Below are positions 51,935 to 61,111 of a stretch of DNA of 64,000 nt, piece after piece. Every line of letters begins with the position of its first letter. Position 1 is the first letter of the stretch. This stretch comes from Aeromicrobium camelliae (GTDB lineage Bacteria > Actinomycetota > Actinomycetes > Propionibacteriales > Nocardioidaceae), in the NCBI RefSeq assembly GCF_003850045.1, contig NZ_RQJX01000017.1:1-64000 (forward strand), given 5' to 3'. The position numbers and the translations under genes are program-made. The notes under the pieces are model-generated. The model was not told the DNA's origin, searched no databases, and saw nothing but the letters and a program-made list of their open reading frames with translations.

Positions 51935-51970
51935 ACTGTTAATGACATAAACAGTTTCTTTCATAAACAG
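51935..51970. promoter_or_regulatory. Operator region of the TetR / ABC exporter pair
   Basis: ACTGTT-N9-AACAGT (51935-51955) is an inverted repeat in an AT-rich island, and CATAAACAG occurs twice, at 51946-51954 and 51962-51970 (16 bases start to start). It ends 10 bases before the ABC start codon, so occupancy should block the exporter promoter. Confidence 0.55.
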
Positions 51971-51980
51971 AAGGATGTCC

Positions 51981-52952
51981 ATGCCTCCTTCCGAGCCGAT
52001 CGTCGTCGCGAGCGGGCTTCGCAAGTCCTACGGGACGTCGCGCCGCCCCGTCACCGTGCTCGACGGCATCGATCTGATCCTTCATCGCGGCGAGGTTCTC
52101 GCCTTGCTCGGCCCGAACGGCGCCGGCAAGACGACGACCGTGCGCATCCTCAGCACGCTGCTGCGGCCCGACGCCGGCACCGCGACCATCGCGGGACACG
52201 ACGTCCTCACGGCGCCTCGCCGGGTCCGCGAGGTCATCAGCCTCACCGGTCAATACGCCGCCGTGGATGAGAAGCTCACCGGCCGGGAGAACCTCGCGCT
52301 GATGGCACGCCTGGCTCATCTCCCCCGCCCGGCGGCACGCGCCCGCGTCGACGATCTGCTCGAGGCCTTCGACCTCACCGACGCCGCCGACCGGCGCCTG
52401 ACCACCTACTCGGGCGGGATGCGGCGCCGACTCGACCTGGCGGCCGGGCTGCTGCGCCGTCCGCAGGTGCTCTTCCTCGACGAGCCGACCACCGGTCTCG
52501 ATCCGCGTAGCCGGCAGGGGATGTGGGAGGTGATCAACGAGGTGGTGGCCCAGGGAACGAGCCTGTTCCTCACCACGCAGTACCTCGAGGAGGCCGACCA
52601 GCTCGCCCACCGCGTCGCCGTGATCGACGACGGACGGGTGGTGGCCGAGGGCACGCCGACCGAGCTCAAACGTCGCGTCGGCGAGGCGGGGGTGGAACTC
52701 ACCTTCGGCTCCGCGGCCCTCGCCGCCGCGGCCGCCGCCGCACTCGCCGAGAACGCGGCCGTCCAGGAGGACCGCCTCGTGCGGATGCCGACCGACGGCA
52801 GCGTCGCCCACGTCAAGTCATTGCTGGCACGGATCGAGGCGGCGGGCGCCGAGCCGGAGCACTGGGAGGTGCGCGCCCCGTCGCTCGACGACGTGTTCCT
52901 CACGCTCACCGGGCGCGTCGCACGGGCCGCCGAGAAGGAGGTGGCGGCATGA
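51981..52952 (+). CDS. ABC transporter ATPase, DrrA type
   Basis: A 323-residue ATP-binding subunit: Walker A GPNGAGKTT, Q-loop LTGQYAAVDE, signature YSGGMRRRLDLAAGL, Walker B LFLDEPTTGLDP, D-loop and switch histidine in FLTTQYLEEADQLAHR. The C-terminal 90 residues are the DrrA-type extension (ENAAVQEDRLVRMPTDGSVA). ATG at 51981 is preferred: AGAAGG lies six bases upstream, whereas the ATG at 51975 would be immediately adjacent to it. It pairs with the following permease (ATGA overlap) to form a drug or lipid exporter. Confidence 0.92.
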   Translation: MPPSEPIVVASGLRKSYGTSRRPVTVLDGIDLILHRGEVLALLGPNGAGKTTTVRILSTLLRPDAGTATIAGHDVLTAPRRVREVISLTGQYAAVDEKLTGRENLALMARLAHLPRPAARARVDDLLEAFDLTDAADRRLTTYSGGMRRRLDLAAGLLRRPQVLFLDEPTTGLDPRSRQGMWEVINEVVAQGTSLFLTTQYLEEADQLAHRVAVIDDGRVVAEGTPTELKRRVGEAGVELTFGSAALAAAAAAALAENAAVQEDRLVRMPTDGSVAHVKSLLARIEAAGAEPEHWEVRAPSLDDVFLTLTGRVARAAEKEVAA

Positions 52953-53776
52953 CCACCGCGACAGCGAACCCGACCGCGTCGACTCGCGCTCAACGGATCC
53001 AGCACGCAGGATCGGACGTCCTCGCCATGACGGGGCGCGCCGTGCGCCTGGTGATCCGCGATCCCGACTCCATGCTGATCTCGCTCGTCCTGCCGATCAC
53101 GATCATGGTGATGTTCGTGTACGTGCTCGGCGGCGCCATCGACGTGGGCATGGACTACGCCACGTACGCCACACCCGGCGTGATCCTGCTCTGCGCCGGG
53201 TACGGCGCCTCCAACACGGCGATCGCGGTCGCCGAGGACATGATCGGCGGTGCGATGGACCGCTTCCGGTCCATGCCGATCCTCGGGCCCGCCGTGCTCG
53301 CCGGACACGTCATCGCGAGCGTCGCCAAGAACCTGGTGACCACCGCGCTGGTCCTGGTCGTGGCCACGCTGCTCGGGTTCGAGCCCGACGCAAGCCTGCT
53401 GGAATGGCTTGGGGCCATCGGGGTCATCGCGCTCTACATCCTGGCGATCACGTGCATCGCGACCTATGTCGGAGTCATCGTGCGCACTCCGGCAGCCGCG
53501 GGCGGGTTCGGCTTCTTCATGCTGTTCCTGCCGTACATCTCCAGCGCGTTCGCTCCCCCGGAGACGATGCCCGCCTGGTTGCGCGGTGTCGCCGAGCACC
53601 AGCCGGTCACGCCGATCATCGAGACGATCCGGGGACTGCTCGTCGGGCTCGGCTCGGACGCGGCCCCCGCGACCGACCTGGGCAGCACCGCCCTGCTCGC
53701 GATCGCCTGGTGCGCGGCCCTCATGGTGGTCTTCCTCACCGCGGCGTCGCGGGCCTTCAGTCGCCGGCGGGGGTGA
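52949..53776 (+). CDS. ABC-2 type permease, DrrB-like
   Basis: A 275-residue six-helix permease of the ABC-2 (DrrB) family: N-terminal cytoplasmic segment, helices at about 40-62, 75-95, 115-140, 155-180, 185-205 and 245-268, with the motif DMIGGAMDRFRSMPI in the family-conserved coupling loop and PYISSAFAPPETMPAWLRGV before the last helix. ATG overlaps the ATPase stop; GAAGGAGG lies eight bases upstream. It completes the exporter regulated by the divergent TetR. Confidence 0.9.
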   Translation: MTTATANPTASTRAQRIQHAGSDVLAMTGRAVRLVIRDPDSMLISLVLPITIMVMFVYVLGGAIDVGMDYATYATPGVILLCAGYGASNTAIAVAEDMIGGAMDRFRSMPILGPAVLAGHVIASVAKNLVTTALVLVVATLLGFEPDASLLEWLGAIGVIALYILAITCIATYVGVIVRTPAAAGGFGFFMLFLPYISSAFAPPETMPAWLRGVAEHQPVTPIIETIRGLLVGLGSDAAPATDLGSTALLAIAWCAALMVVFLTAASRAFSRRRG

Positions 53777-53788
53777 TGAGCCGGGAGC

Positions 53789-54313
53789 TCAGCGGCCGAG
53801 CATGCGGTGCTGGACGGCCTCGAGCCACGCCACGACCTGCCCGGCCGGCGCCTGGAGTGGGCCGACCTGCAGCACCCGCGAACCGCGCCCCCACACCACG
53901 GTGACCTGGACCGCGTTCATGACGACTTTCGCTCCGGTGACGTTCTGCCAGGGCACAGTCGCGAGCCCGGTGACCTCGATGCCGTGAACCGTGACGACGA
54001 GGTGACGGCGCAGGTGGCCGATTTGTTGCACCAGCACCACGGCGGAGAGCCCTGCACAGATGAGGAACGGCGGGGCGACGAAGAGGAGAGCGATCAGGCC
54101 GAAGGCCAGGGCGAATCCGATGGTCGCGCCGAGGCAGAGCACCAGGCTGAACGCGGCCAGCCCGATCGCGATGTATCGCAGTCGGCTCGCTGCCGGGATC
54201 ACGACGCGGCCCGAACGCTGCAACTCGGTGTCCCATGCCCGCAGCGGAGCCCACCATCCACCGTTGCCGTCGGGCCCATGCGGCGGCACCGCCGACCATG
54301 ACTGCTGACTCAT
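53789..54313 (-). CDS. Membrane protein with PH-like domain
   Basis: A 174-residue protein: a 45-residue N-terminal cytoplasmic part, a hydrophobic hairpin of about 45 residues (LRYIAIGLAAFSLVLCLGAT through AVVLVQQI) and a C-terminal beta-rich segment (HLVVTVHGIEVTGLATVPWQ, VTGAKVVMNAVQVTVVWGRG, QVVAWLEAVQ) typical of bacterial PH domains. Function is unknown. ATG at 54313. A longer open frame to 54484 runs through the tRNA-Val gene and is not real. Convergent with the ABC permease. Confidence 0.75.
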   Translation of the reverse strand: MSQQSWSAVPPHGPDGNGGWWAPLRAWDTELQRSGRVVIPAASRLRYIAIGLAAFSLVLCLGATIGFALAFGLIALLFVAPPFLICAGLSAVVLVQQIGHLRRHLVVTVHGIEVTGLATVPWQNVTGAKVVMNAVQVTVVWGRGSRVLQVGPLQAPAGQVVAWLEAVQHRMLGR

Positions 54314-54386
54314 GCGGTCTCCCCTAAGCCTTCGCTCCGCTCGTGCAGGCGGAACCCCCACCCACGGGGGTTCTCGCACTGCACAG

Positions 54387-54460
54387 TGGGCGAAGAGGGG
54401 TTCGAACCCCCGACCTTCCGGGTGTAAACCGGATGCTCTGACCAGCTGAGCTATTCGCCC
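54387..54460 (-). tRNA. tRNA-Val (anticodon UAC)
   Basis: 74 nt on the minus strand. Acceptor stem GGGCGAA / TTCGCCC, D-arm AGCTCAGCTGGTCAGAGC, anticodon stem-loop TCCGG-TTTACAC-CCGGA with anticodon TAC, T-arm GGGGGTTCGAACCCCT containing TTCGAAC. The discriminator is A and CCA is not encoded. Neighbouring genes are antisense or outside it. Confidence 0.96.
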
Positions 54461-54502
54461 TCGACGAGGTGGATCGGCTCGCAACGATAGCGCACGACAG
54501 GT

Positions 54503-54534
54503 GTGCCGCCAGGGTCTCGGGTCCCTGGCGGCAC
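54503..54534 (-). terminator. Hairpin between ahpE and tRNA-Val
   Basis: A perfect 12-bp stem (GTGCCGCCAGGG at 54503-54514 with CCCTGGCGGCAC at 54523-54534), loop of eight, 66 bp after the ahpE stop and upstream of the tRNA gene. No T-run. Confidence 0.6.
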
Positions 54535-54599
54535 GCTGCCATCAAAGCAGAACGAGGCTCGCCCGGAGGGCGATTCGCGAAATTCGTGCCGCGGGGGAC

Positions 54600-55058
54600 T
54601 CAGGCGAGGTCGGCGAGCGCGGCGCGGTAGGCCCCGAGGTCACGGGCTTCGCCCATCTGGTTCTCGACCTTCCACCGCACGATGCCCTCCGCATCGATGA
54701 GGAAGGTCCCGCGCAGCGCGCACCCGAGTTGCTCGTTGAAGACGCCGTAGGCCTTGGCGACCTCGCCGTGCGGCCAGAAGTCGCTCAGCAGGGAGAACTG
54801 GTAGCCGTCCTGGTCAGCGAACGCCCGCAGCGCGAACATCGGGTCGCAGGAGATCGCGAGCAGCTCGACGTCGTTGCCGGAGAAGTCCTCGAGGTTGTCG
54901 CGCAACTCGCACAGCTCGCCGGTGCAGATCCCGCTGAACGCGAAGGGGTAGAACACGAGCGCAACGGGTCGCCCCCGCAACGCCGACAGCGAGACGTCCT
55001 CGCCGTGCTGGTTCTTGAGCGTGAAGTCCGGTGCGGCGGTGCCGATCTCGATCGTCAT
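54600..55058 (-). CDS. ahpE: One-cysteine peroxiredoxin AhpE
   Basis: A 152-residue peroxiredoxin of the AhpE group. The peroxidatic cysteine is Cys45 in PFAFSGICTGELCELRD; the second cysteine follows four residues later, as in mycobacterial AhpE. Further signatures are DFTLKNQHGEDVSL and FSLLSDFWPHGEVAKAYGVF. It reduces peroxides and peroxynitrite using mycothiol/mycoredoxin-type partners in actinobacteria. ATG at 55058. The gene order ahpE - DUF3052 - (divergent) aceE is the same as Rv2238c-Rv2239c-Rv2241. Confidence 0.93.
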   Translation of the reverse strand: MTIEIGTAAPDFTLKNQHGEDVSLSALRGRPVALVFYPFAFSGICTGELCELRDNLEDFSGNDVELLAISCDPMFALRAFADQDGYQFSLLSDFWPHGEVAKAYGVFNEQLGCALRGTFLIDAEGIVRWKVENQMGEARDLGAYRAALADLA

Positions 55059-55118
55059 GCGCCCGAGCGTAGCCGCACCACGGCGCAGGACCTCCGACAG
55101 TCCGGGGCCAGCCGGCCG

Positions 55119-55505
55119 TCAGCGCCGGTGCGTGGAGAGCTTGGTGGCCGACCAGTCCTCCCCTGCGGGGAAGGTCGTGGTGACCGACAGGCCGGCGATC
55201 GGGGCCGCCTCGCCGATATCGGCACCTGAGACGTAACCGTCGCGCCCTACCTTCGGGGTCAGCAACCACACGAAGCCGCCCTCGGCGACGTCCTGCAGCG
55301 CATCCATCAGCCCCTCGGCAAGATCACCGTCGCCTTCGCGCCACCAGAGAATCACGCCATCCACGACTTCGCCGACGTCACCGTCGACCATCTCGTGACC
55401 GGTATGACCCTCGATCGCCGCGCGCAGCTCGTCGTCGACGTCCTCATCCCAGCCCAGTTCCTGGATGACGGTGTCGGGGACGAATCCCATCTTGCCGGCG
55501 TCCAC
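55119..55505 (-). CDS. DUF3052 family protein
   Basis: A 128-residue acidic protein of the DUF3052 family, actinobacterial, about 120-140 residues, of unknown function. Recognisable parts are LGWDEDVDDELRAAIEGHTG, GVILWWREGDGDLAEGLMDA and FVWLLTPKVGRDGYVSGADI. GTG at 55505 is preferred because AAGGAGG lies about six bases before it (an ATG five codons on is possible). It is divergent from aceE, with a dyad in the short shared promoter. Confidence 0.9.
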   Translation of the reverse strand: MDAGKMGFVPDTVIQELGWDEDVDDELRAAIEGHTGHEMVDGDVGEVVDGVILWWREGDGDLAEGLMDALQDVAEGGFVWLLTPKVGRDGYVSGADIGEAAPIAGLSVTTTFPAGEDWSATKLSTHRR

Positions 55506-55533
55506 CCGCTCCTCCTTGTCGTTGATGTGCCCC

Positions 55534-55555
55534 GAACCTACTGAAAAGTAGGTTC
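55534..55555. promoter_or_regulatory. Perfect dyad between DUF3052 and aceE
   Basis: GAACCTAC-TGAAAA-GTAGGTTC, an 8-bp perfect inverted repeat with six-base AT-rich centre, 84-105 bases upstream of the aceE start and 29-50 bases upstream of the DUF3052 start. It is a candidate site for a regulator of pyruvate dehydrogenase. Confidence 0.5.
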
Positions 55556-55638
55556 ACTCTGGGCACCTGCCGCTCTCACACTAGCGAACTTGAAGTGGAA
55601 TGATGGAGAAGTCCACCCGACACCCAAGGGAGCTTTCA

Positions 55639-58386
55639 ATGCCGCAATCCGGCCAGGAACGTCCGCCCATCATCCACGAAGGCATGCCGACCCAGCTGCC
55701 GGACGTCGATCCGGAGGAGACCCGCGAGTGGGTCGACTCGCTCGACTCGATGGTCGATGGCCGCGGACGCGAGCGTGCCCGCTACGTGATGCTGCGCCTG
55801 TTGGAGCGCGCGCGCGAGAAGAACGTCGGCGTGCCGGCGCTGCGGAGCACCGACTACATCAACACGATCCCGCCCGAGCGCGAGCCCGACTTCCCCGGCG
55901 ACGAGGACATCGAGCGCCGCATCCGTTCGTACATCCGCTGGAACGCGGCCGTCATGGTCTCGCGCGCCAACCGCCCCGGACTGGGCGTCGGCGGCCACAT
56001 CGCCACCTACCAGTCCGCCGCGAGCCTGTACGAAGTCGGCTTCAACCACTTCTTCCGCGGCAAGGACCACCCCGGCGGCGGCGACCAGATCTTCTACCAG
56101 GGCCACGCCGCCCCCGGCATCTACGCGCGCTCGTTCCTCGAGGGGCGCTTCAGCGAGGAGCAGCTCGACCGCTTCCGCCAGGAGCACTCGCACGGTTTCG
56201 GCAACGGCCTGTCGTCGTACCCGCACCCGCGGCTCATGCCGAACTACTGGGAGTTCCCCACGGTCTCCATGGGTCTCGCGGCGATCAACTCGATCTACCA
56301 GGCGCGCTTCAACCGCTATCTGCAGAACCGCGGCATCAAGGACACCAGCCAGCAGCACGTGTGGACCTTCCTCGGTGACGGCGAGATGGGCGAGCCCGAG
56401 TCGCTCGGCGCCATCGGCCTGGCCGCACGCGAACAGCTGGACAACCTGACCTTCGTCATCAACTGCAACCTGCAGCAGCTCGACGGCCCGGTCCGCGGCA
56501 ACGGCAAGATCATCCAGGAGCTGGAGTCGTTCTTCCTCGGCGCCGGCTGGAACGTCATCAAGGTGGTCTGGGGCCGTGAGTGGGACGACCTGCTGGCCAA
56601 GGACACCGACGGCGTCCTCGTCAACCAGATGAACCGCACGCCCGACGGCGAGTTCCAGACCCTCTCGGTGGAGTCCGGCGCGTACAACCGCGAGCACTTC
56701 TTCGGTGCCGATCCGCGTCTGCTCAAGATGGTCGAGCACCTCTCGGACGAGGACATCGAGAAGCTCCCGCGCGGCGGACACGATTACCGCAAGGTCTATG
56801 CGGCGTTCGACGCGGCGCGCAAGCACACCGGTCAGCCGACCGTGATCCTCGCGCACACCATCAAGGGCTGGCTCCTGGAGGCCTTCCAGGCGCGCAACGC
56901 CACGCACCAGATGAAGAAGCTCACCAAGGACGACCTCAAGGGCTTCCGCGATCGGCTGCGCATCCCCGTGACCGACGAGCAGATCGACTCCAGCGACATC
57001 GCGCCGTTCTACCACCCCGGCAAGGACAGCGACGAGATCCAGTACATGCTGGAGCGCCGCCGCGAGCTCGGCGGTTCGCTGCCCAAGCGCGTCGTCCACC
57101 CCGTCGAGGTCGAGCTGCCGAAGACCGACCTGTACGGCGAGCTCAAGAAGGGCTCGGGCAAGCAGCAGATCGCCACGACGATGGCCTTCGTCCGCCTCCT
57201 GCGCGACCTGATGAAGGACAAGAACCTCGGGCCGCGCATCGTGCCGATCGCGCCGGACGAGTACCGCACGTTCGGTATGGACTCGATGTTCCCGTCCAGC
57301 AAGATCTACAGCCCGCACGGCCAGACCTACGAGTCGGTCGACCGCAAGCTGCTGCTGGCGTACAAGGAGTCCGAGAAGGGCCAGCTGCTGCACGAGGGCA
57401 TCAGCGAGGCGGGCGCCATGGCGTCGGCGATCGCGGCCGGCAGCTCGTACGCCACGCATGGCGAGCCGATGATCCCGGTCTACCTCTTCTACTCGATGTT
57501 CGGGTTCCAGCGCACCGGTGACTCGATCTGGGCGATGGCCGACCAGATGTCGCGCGGCTTCCTCATCGGGGCCACGGCGGGCCGCACCACGCTGACCGGC
57601 GAGGGACTCCAGCACGCTGACGGCCACTCGCCGCTGCTCGCCCGCACCAACCCCGCGGTCGTCCATTACGACCCGGCGTACGCGTTCGAGATCAGCCACA
57701 TCGTCGAGGACGGCATCCGCCGCATGTACGGCCCCGACGCCGAGAACGTCATCTACTACCTGACGGTCTACAACGAGCCGCTCAACCAGCCGGCCGAGCC
57801 CGAGGACCTGGACGTGGCGGGGCTGCTCAAGGGCGCGTACCGGTACCGAACGGCGCCGTCGGGATCGCGCCGTGCGCGCATCATGGCGTCGGGCGTCGCC
57901 GTGCCGTGGGCGCTCAAGGCGCAGGAGATCCTCGCCGACCAGTACGACGTCGCCGCCGACGTCTGGTCGGTGACCTCGTGGAACGAGCTCGCGCGCGAGG
58001 GCACCGAGGCCGAGCGGTGGAACTTCAACCACCTCGGCGAGGAGCGCAAGGTCCCGTACGTCACGCAGGTGTTCACTGAGGACGATCCGCAGATCCCGAC
58101 GTTGGGTGTGAGCGACTACATGCGCGCCGTCCAGGATCAGATCGCCCGCTGGGTGCCGGGCCCCTGGCAGTCGCTCGGCGCCGACGGCTTCGGTTTCGCC
58201 GACACCCGCGCGGCCGCCCGCCGGTACTTCCAGATCGACGCCGAGTCGATCGTCGTGGGCGTGCTCGCCGAGCTGGCCGCACTCGGTCAGATCGACGGCA
58301 CCGTGGCCCGCGAGGCTTTCGAGAAGTTCCAGGTCGACGACCCCACCTCGATGGCCGGCGTGCCGCAGGAGGGCGCCGACGCCTGA
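55639..58386 (+). CDS. aceE: Pyruvate dehydrogenase E1, homodimeric
   Basis: A 915-residue homodimeric E1 that decarboxylates pyruvate and acetylates the lipoyl E2. Markers are the thiamine-diphosphate motif [16 protein letters not shown]...[18 protein letters not shown]-type [19 protein letters not shown], the transketolase-like middle domain [20 protein letters not shown] and the C-terminal [23 protein letters not shown] at 55639 has AAGGGA seven bases upstream. E2 and E3 are not adjacent, as usual in actinobacteria. A very strong terminator follows. Confidence 0.96.
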   Translation: MPQSGQERPPIIHEGMPTQLPDVDPEETREWVDSLDSMVDGRGRERARYVMLRLLERAREKNVGVPALRSTDYINTIPPEREPDFPGDEDIERRIRSYIRWNAAVMVSRANRPGLGVGGHIATYQSAASLYEVGFNHFFRGKDHPGGGDQIFYQGHAAPGIYARSFLEGRFSEEQLDRFRQEHSHGFGNGLSSYPHPRLMPNYWEFPTVSMGLAAINSIYQARFNRYLQNRGIKDTSQQHVWTFLGDGEMGEPESLGAIGLAAREQLDNLTFVINCNLQQLDGPVRGNGKIIQELESFFLGAGWNVIKVVWGREWDDLLAKDTDGVLVNQMNRTPDGEFQTLSVESGAYNREHFFGADPRLLKMVEHLSDEDIEKLPRGGHDYRKVYAAFDAARKHTGQPTVILAHTIKGWLLEAFQARNATHQMKKLTKDDLKGFRDRLRIPVTDEQIDSSDIAPFYHPGKDSDEIQYMLERRRELGGSLPKRVVHPVEVELPKTDLYGELKKGSGKQQIATTMAFVRLLRDLMKDKNLGPRIVPIAPDEYRTFGMDSMFPSSKIYSPHGQTYESVDRKLLLAYKESEKGQLLHEGISEAGAMASAIAAGSSYATHGEPMIPVYLFYSMFGFQRTGDSIWAMADQMSRGFLIGATAGRTTLTGEGLQHADGHSPLLARTNPAVVHYDPAYAFEISHIVEDGIRRMYGPDAENVIYYLTVYNEPLNQPAEPEDLDVAGLLKGAYRYRTAPSGSRRARIMASGVAVPWALKAQEILADQYDVAADVWSVTSWNELAREGTEAERWNFNHLGEERKVPYVTQVFTEDDPQIPTLGVSDYMRAVQDQIARWVPGPWQSLGADGFGFADTRAAARRYFQIDAESIVVGVLAELAALGQIDGTVAREAFEKFQVDDPTSMAGVPQEGADA

Positions 58387-58398
58387 GCTGTCGATGCA

Positions 58399-58440
58399 CG
58401 ACGACGGGGATGCGCATTTCGCGCATCCCCGTCGTCGTTT
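58399..58440 (+). terminator. Strong terminator after aceE
   Basis: A perfect 17-bp stem (58399-58415 with 58421-58437), five-base loop, followed by TTT, 13 bases after the aceE stop. Confidence 0.9.
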
Positions 58441-58506
58441 CCGGCGCGTGTGGAGGGCGCGGAGACGCCCTCCAGGGCGGTGGGGCCGTCCCCCTAGACT
58501 GTCTCC

Positions 58507-59547
58507 ATGCAATCTGCACGATGGTGGGAGTTTTTGCGTCGCTGGCCGTACACGTTCGGTGTCGCCCTGTCGCTCGCAGTCGGTATCTTCACCATCGTCA
58601 TGTCGCAGAACCTCGGGGTCCCGCTGCGCGACCCTGAGGGTTTCCTCGGCCCGGCGTACGTCCGACTCCCGCTCATGGGCCTGGCGTTCTTCGCCGCTGG
58701 CGTCATCCCGATGGCGATCAAGCGGCGCGGTGTGCGCAACCTGGTTCCCGGCATCCGCGACGTCGTCCGCGACGAGTGGACCTGGGGTCGCGTCGTGCAC
58801 ATCCTCCTCGGCCTGCTGACCTTCTACGCCTGCTACGTCAGCTACCGCAACCTCAAGAGCTACCTTCCGGTCCTGCGCGAAGGCGTCCTCTACGACAAGA
58901 TGCTCTCGGAGTGGGACTACTGGCTGTCGTTCGGTCATCAGCCGGCCGAGCTGCTGCATCAGCTGCTGGGCACGGGGTTCAACGCGCAGATCCTCTCCAC
59001 GGTCTACCTGACCTACCTCATGCTGATCCCGATCACGCTCGCGGCGTTCCTGGTGCTCAACCGCGACGTCTCGCTCGGTGCGTGGTACGCGACGGCACTC
59101 GCCCTCAACTGGATCCTCGGCACGGTCAGCTACTACATCTGGCCGTCGCTCGGTCCGGCGTTCTACCAGCCGCAGTTCTTCACCGATCTCGAAGAGACCG
59201 GCGTGACCGCCCTGCAGCAGTCGTTGTTCCGCAATGGATCGGCCTTCAAGGAAGATCCCACCGGTGCCTACATCTACGGCATCGCCGGCTTCGCCTCACT
59301 GCATGTCTCGGTCACGTTCACCGCGGCGCTGTTCTTCCAGCGCACGGACCAGAACCGGTTCATTCAGGCTGCCGGCTGGATCTACTTCGTGCTCACGGTC
59401 ATCGCCACGATGTACTTCGGCTGGCACTACATCGCCGACGACATCGCCGGCGTCTTCATCGGCTGGTTCGCGGTCGCGCTCGGCGGCTGGGTCACCGGCA
59501 ACGGGTTCTGGAGACAGCGCCACCACAAGGTTCAGCTGACCGCGTAG
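58507..59547 (+). CDS. PAP2-family membrane phosphatase
   Basis: A 346-residue membrane protein with about eight helices and the C-terminal PAP2 signature: GFASLHVS (catalytic His/Ser region) and FGWHYIADDIAG (second His-Asp). The arrangement resembles the inositolphosphoceramide synthase / AUR1-like branch of the family. Substrate is probably a lipid phosphate or the head-group of phosphatidylinositol-type lipids. ATG at 58507. It overlaps the convergent hydrolase gene by 16 bp at its 3' end. Confidence 0.85.
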   Translation: MQSARWWEFLRRWPYTFGVALSLAVGIFTIVMSQNLGVPLRDPEGFLGPAYVRLPLMGLAFFAAGVIPMAIKRRGVRNLVPGIRDVVRDEWTWGRVVHILLGLLTFYACYVSYRNLKSYLPVLREGVLYDKMLSEWDYWLSFGHQPAELLHQLLGTGFNAQILSTVYLTYLMLIPITLAAFLVLNRDVSLGAWYATALALNWILGTVSYYIWPSLGPAFYQPQFFTDLEETGVTALQQSLFRNGSAFKEDPTGAYIYGIAGFASLHVSVTFTAALFFQRTDQNRFIQAAGWIYFVLTVIATMYFGWHYIADDIAGVFIGWFAVALGGWVTGNGFWRQRHHKVQLTA

Positions 59548-60500
59548 TCGAGCGGTTCGCTGGGCACCGGCTCGACGACGCACGGGTCCCCGCGCCGCAG
59601 CAGCGAACGCCAGCGGCCCCGGTGGTACTCGGCTGCCGGCTTGGTCGCGCAGAACTCCACCACGAGTTCGGTGAATCGTTCCGGCTCGTCGCGGTGGGGG
59701 AAGTGACCCGTGTGCTCGAACAGGTGGGTCTCGGAGTTGGCGAAAGCCGGCCCGTTGTGCGCGTGGTCGACGGGGATCACCATGTCGTCGGTCCCCCAGA
59801 TGAGCAGGACCGGCATGAGTCGAGCGAGGTAGGCGCGATCGGTCATCGTGACGTACTGCCCGCGCCAGTCCATCACGGTGCTCGTCACACGGCGGAAGGC
59901 GTGGCGCTGCGCCGGGTCCGCCAGTTTGAGATACGCATCCGCCACTTCGCCGAGATCGCGCATGGCGGTATGTGGCAGCTTGGCGAGCCCTCGCAGCGCA
60001 CCGGCCACCAGCGGCCGCCACGGCCGCATCGTGGCGACTCCCATGGCCAGCCCGGCCCCCGGAAGCGTGAGCATGCGGATCAGCGGCGTGACGTCGCGAC
60101 CCAGTCCGCCGGTCGCGACCAGCACCACGCGCTCGGTGCGCTCGGGGAACTGGTAGGCGAACTGCATCGCCACTCCCCCGCCGAGGCTGTGGCCGACGAC
60201 GGTGACCGTGTCGATGTCGAGGATCGTCAGCAGATCGCGCATGCCGTTCGCGTATCCGCCGAGCGAGTAATCCGCGTCGGGCTTGTCGGAGGCGCCGTGC
60301 CCGAGGAGGTCGGGAGCGATCACCGTGAAGTGCTCGGCGAGACGGTCCATCACCGGAAGCCAGGTGGTGGAGTCGCAGCCCAGCCCGTGCAGCAGCAGCA
60401 GCGCCGGACCGGATCCCCGTCGGCGATAGGCGCGCCGGTATCCGTGGACGACGACGTATTCCAGGTCGTCGTCCGAAGCGGACGAACGGCGCGAACTCAT
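59532..60500 (-). CDS. Alpha/beta hydrolase
   Basis: A 322-residue hydrolase with HGLGCDSTTW (oxyanion), DLLGHGASDKPDAD, nucleophile elbow GHSLGGG (serine), acid in WGTDDMVIP and histidine in FEHTGHFPHRDEP, so a complete triad. It resembles the 2-hydroxymuconate semialdehyde hydrolase / Rv2715-like group. The N-terminal 15 residues are a charged extension. ATG at 60500. Its 3' end overlaps the convergent PAP2 gene by 16 bp. Substrate unknown. Confidence 0.88.
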   Translation of the reverse strand: MSSRRSSASDDDLEYVVVHGYRRAYRRRGSGPALLLLHGLGCDSTTWLPVMDRLAEHFTVIAPDLLGHGASDKPDADYSLGGYANGMRDLLTILDIDTVTVVGHSLGGGVAMQFAYQFPERTERVVLVATGGLGRDVTPLIRMLTLPGAGLAMGVATMRPWRPLVAGALRGLAKLPHTAMRDLGEVADAYLKLADPAQRHAFRRVTSTVMDWRGQYVTMTDRAYLARLMPVLLIWGTDDMVIPVDHAHNGPAFANSETHLFEHTGHFPHRDEPERFTELVVEFCATKPAAEYHRGRWRSLLRRGDPCVVEPVPSEPLDYAVS

Positions 60501-60571
60501 TGACCCATCGTAGGGCGTGACGCGGCTTCGCGGCGGTAACGGCCGTGCGCCAGGTCACGCGTACCGCGCCG

Positions 60572-60577
60572 TACACT
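60572..60577 (+). promoter_or_regulatory. -10 box of a probable leaderless gene
   Basis: TACACT six bases before the GTG at 60584; the start point is expected at or next to the G of GTG. No clear -35 was seen. Confidence 0.5.
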
Positions 60578-60583
60578 CGTCTC

Positions 60584-61105
60584 GTGGACACGGACGACGA
60601 CATCGACCTGGAACGGGCCAAGAAGCCGGCCGTACGCGCCGTCTCCTGGATGGCGATCGTCGGTGCCGCATTGGGCATCGCCGCAGGACTGCTGGGAGCG
60701 ACCGTGTTCACGGCGACGGGCATCACCGGTGCCGATCTGCCCCCGCTGAACGCCACCCCGAGCCCCTCGGCGACGCCGACACCCACGCCGACCCCGACGC
60801 CGACCGAGACGAGCGAGCCCGGAGAGCCCGAACCGCAACTCTTCGCCGAGAGTGATCGCGTGCCGCCGGGCCAGCGCTTCCGGCTCAGCGGCGTGCTCCC
60901 CTCGGCAGCGGACGGAACGACGCTGCAGGTCCAGGTGCGCGATGGCGAGGGCCCGTGGGACGACTTCCCGGTCACCACGCAGGCCGAGGCGGACGGCAAG
61001 TTCGAGACGATCGTCTACACCTCGCGCACGGGCGAACGCGGGTTCCGGATCATCGATCCGGTGTCCGGAGACGCGACACCCGAGGTGCGCGTCACGATCG
61101 GCTGA
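60584..61105 (+). CDS. Membrane-anchored protein with proline/threonine linker
   Basis: A 173-residue protein: short acidic cytoplasmic start (DTDDDIDLERAKKPAVR), one membrane helix (AVSWMAIVGAALGIAAGLLG), a linker of repeated PTPTPTPT, and a C-terminal beta-sandwich-like domain (QRFRLSGVLPSAADGTTLQV, DGKFETIVYTSRTGERGFRI) resembling an Ig-like or Big-type fold exposed outside the cell. Function is unknown. GTG at 60584 is placed by the -10 box directly upstream; the longer start at 60545 would precede it. Confidence 0.75.
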   Translation: MDTDDDIDLERAKKPAVRAVSWMAIVGAALGIAAGLLGATVFTATGITGADLPPLNATPSPSATPTPTPTPTPTETSEPGEPEPQLFAESDRVPPGQRFRLSGVLPSAADGTTLQVQVRDGEGPWDDFPVTTQAEADGKFETIVYTSRTGERGFRIIDPVSGDATPEVRVTIG

Positions 61106-61111
61106 GGCCGC

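Noticed and set aside
51975-51977. ATG two codons upstream of the ABC ATPase start
   Set aside because: The purine-rich AGAAGG would directly abut it; the ATG at 51981 has proper six-base spacing.
54314-54484. N-terminal extension of the PH-like membrane protein
   Set aside because: It would translate through the tRNA-Val gene (the peptide IAQLVRASGL is a typical tRNA artefact). The start ATG at 54313 is used.
55636-58959. 1107-codon open frame antisense to aceE
   Set aside because: A shadow of aceE: composition rich in R, H, V, E, D and A without domains, and aceE itself is unambiguous.
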